Below are positions 6,445-7,210 of a stretch of 7,210 bases of DNA, one piece after another; the stretch's first letter is position 1, and each line of letters starts with the position of its first letter. Source of the stretch: an uncultured Mitsuokella sp. (GTDB taxonomy: Bacteria; Bacillota; Negativicutes; Selenomonadales; Selenomonadaceae); the NCBI GenBank assembly GCA_900770895.1, contig CAAGMF010000067.1, positions 1-7,210 on the forward strand. The letters are read 5' to 3'. The notes below the pieces were generated by a model, which saw nothing but the letters and a program-made list of their open reading frames with translations, made no database searches and was not told the origin of the DNA. Both the position numbers and the translations under genes were made by a program.

Positions 6445-7191
6445 TTACCCGAGAGGATCATTCACTATATAAGCGCCCCGCGTATCAAGATGCGGCTTGA
6501 GAATGGCTGCCTTCACATCATGACGAACGAAAGCGGTGCGCATGGCCTCTCCTACACGCTCGGCATTGTCGCGCTCCTCATCAATGAACGCTATGATGCT
6601 GGGGCCGGCACCGGAAAGGCATGCACCGACAGCACCAGCTTTCCTGGCTGCCTCGAACACATCATACATCCCCGGTATGAGTTCGGCGCGGAACGGCTGA
6701 TGAAGCTTGTCATCAAAGACATTCTTCAGGAAGCGTACATTGCCACGGCACAGAGCCGCTACCATCATCGAGGCCCGGCCGATATTGTACACAGCGTCGG
6801 ACATCTTCACCATCTTGGGCAGGACCGAGCGTGCCTCACGCGTAGGCAGCGGGAAATCAGGCACGGCAACGACGAACTGCAGATTGCATTTCGGGCGGAA
6901 GGCAAAGCACTCCACGCTCGAATCGTTTACGGTGCTTATCGTGAACCCGCCATAGATAGCCGGAGCCACGTTATCCGGATGTCCCTCTATCCCGGTGGCT
7001 ATCTGCAGCAGTTCTCTGCGATCGTACGGGTTGCCGATGATGGTATTGGCCGCTTTCAGGCCGGCTACGATGGCCGTAGCCGAGCTGCCCAGGCCGCGCG
7101 ACATCGGGCCCTGATTGTCCATCTTTATCACGGCACCCTGATACAGGCTATCCATGCCGGCCTTTTCCAGCAGGACCTTGATCGAAAGCCA
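6445..7191 (-). CDS. thrB: Homoserine kinase, 5'-truncated
   Basis: Homoserine kinase phosphorylates L-homoserine with ATP to O-phospho-L-homoserine, the step before threonine synthase in threonine biosynthesis. It is a cytoplasmic GHMP-family kinase. The frame stays open to base 7191, where the adapter begins, giving 248 visible residues. Against a family length near 300, roughly 55 N-terminal residues are missing, including the first GHMP motif (the NLGPGFD-type stretch), so the ATG at 7155 is internal. Counted from that Met, the ATP-binding motif GPMSRGLGSSATA (16-28) is followed by EGHPDN (57-62) with GGF after it, LHQPFR (151-156), and the C-terminal glycine motif CLSGAGPS (179-186). These patterns separate it from other GHMP kinases and fit ThrB well. 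It is the first visible gene of the minus-strand run. Other threonine-pathway genes (homoserine dehydrogenase, threonine synthase) would be expected upstream but fall outside the fragment. Confidence 0.95.
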   Translation of the reverse strand, partial: WLSIKVLLEKAGMDSLYQGAVIKMDNQGPMSRGLGSSATAIVAGLKAANTIIGNPYDRRELLQIATGIEGHPDNVAPAIYGGFTISTVNDSSVECFAFRPKCNLQFVVAVPDFPLPTREARSVLPKMVKMSDAVYNIGRASMMVAALCRGNVRFLKNVFDDKLHQPFRAELIPGMYDVFEAARKAGAVGACLSGAGPSIIAFIDEERDNAERVGEAMRTAFVRHDVKAAILKPHLDTRGAYIVNDPLG

Positions 7192-7210
7192 AGATCGGAA
7201 GAGCGTCGTG
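7192..7210 (-). other. Residual Illumina sequencing adapter (not biological)
   Basis: The final 19 bases, agatcggaagagcgtcgtg, are the start of the Illumina adapter read outward from the insert. They are the exact reverse complement of bases 13-31, so the same adapter arm is on both ends. The thrB reading frame stops being meaningful at 7191. Confidence 0.97.

Noticed and set aside
1..7210. Perfect 19-base terminal inverted repeat, as in a transposon
   Set aside because: The repeat is Illumina adapter sequence. No transposase or target duplication is present, and the interior is housekeeping genes.

Overview
This window is one continuous fragment of a bacterial chromosome with sequencing-adapter sequence left on both ends. 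Bases 1-31 match the Illumina TruSeq/universal adapter and 7192-7210 match its reverse complement, so about 7,160 bases are biological. Both terminal genes are cut by the fragment ends. The adapter match is from memory of the adapter sequence, but it is very distinctive.

The gene content suggests an anaerobic member of the Bacillota with fairly high GC, possibly Negativicutes (Selenomonas or Veillonella relatives). The reasons are a TmcAL-type tRNA(Met) cytidine acetate ligase (mostly a Bacillota enzyme), a VanW-family cell-wall protein, a stand-alone rubredoxin (typical of anaerobes), strong AGGAGG-like ribosome binding sites, and GC-rich coding sequence that still uses ATA isoleucine codons. 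The phylum is a moderately confident inference; the class is a guess.

Layout. Two plus-strand genes come first: the 3' part of a VanW-family gene (32-757) and tmcAL (772-2001), only 14 bases apart. They converge on a minus-strand set that reads from the right edge: thrB (homoserine kinase, 5' end missing, 7191-6445), cca (tRNA nucleotidyltransferase with HD domain, 6438-5176), uvrC (excinuclease subunit C, 5166-3331), a PHP-domain phosphoesterase (3280-2408) and a 53-residue rubredoxin (2246-2085). The thrB-cca gap is 6 bases, cca-uvrC 9 and uvrC-PHP 50, so these four are probably one transcript with translational coupling. A 161-base gap containing two hairpins separates PHP from rubredoxin. 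The convergent tmcAL/rubredoxin junction holds a nested inverted repeat that probably works as a bidirectional terminator.

The genes are housekeeping: tRNA modification and maturation (tmcAL, cca), nucleotide excision repair (uvrC), threonine biosynthesis (thrB), phosphoester hydrolysis (PHP) and electron transfer (rubredoxin). I see no mobile element, CRISPR array, RNA gene, toxin-antitoxin pair or defence system. I did not find a convincing previously undescribed system. The points most worth a second look are the adapter ends, the nested inverted repeat at 1992-2079, a plus-strand-oriented terminator between two minus-strand genes at 2357-2394, and small sequence peculiarities in rubredoxin and TmcAL.
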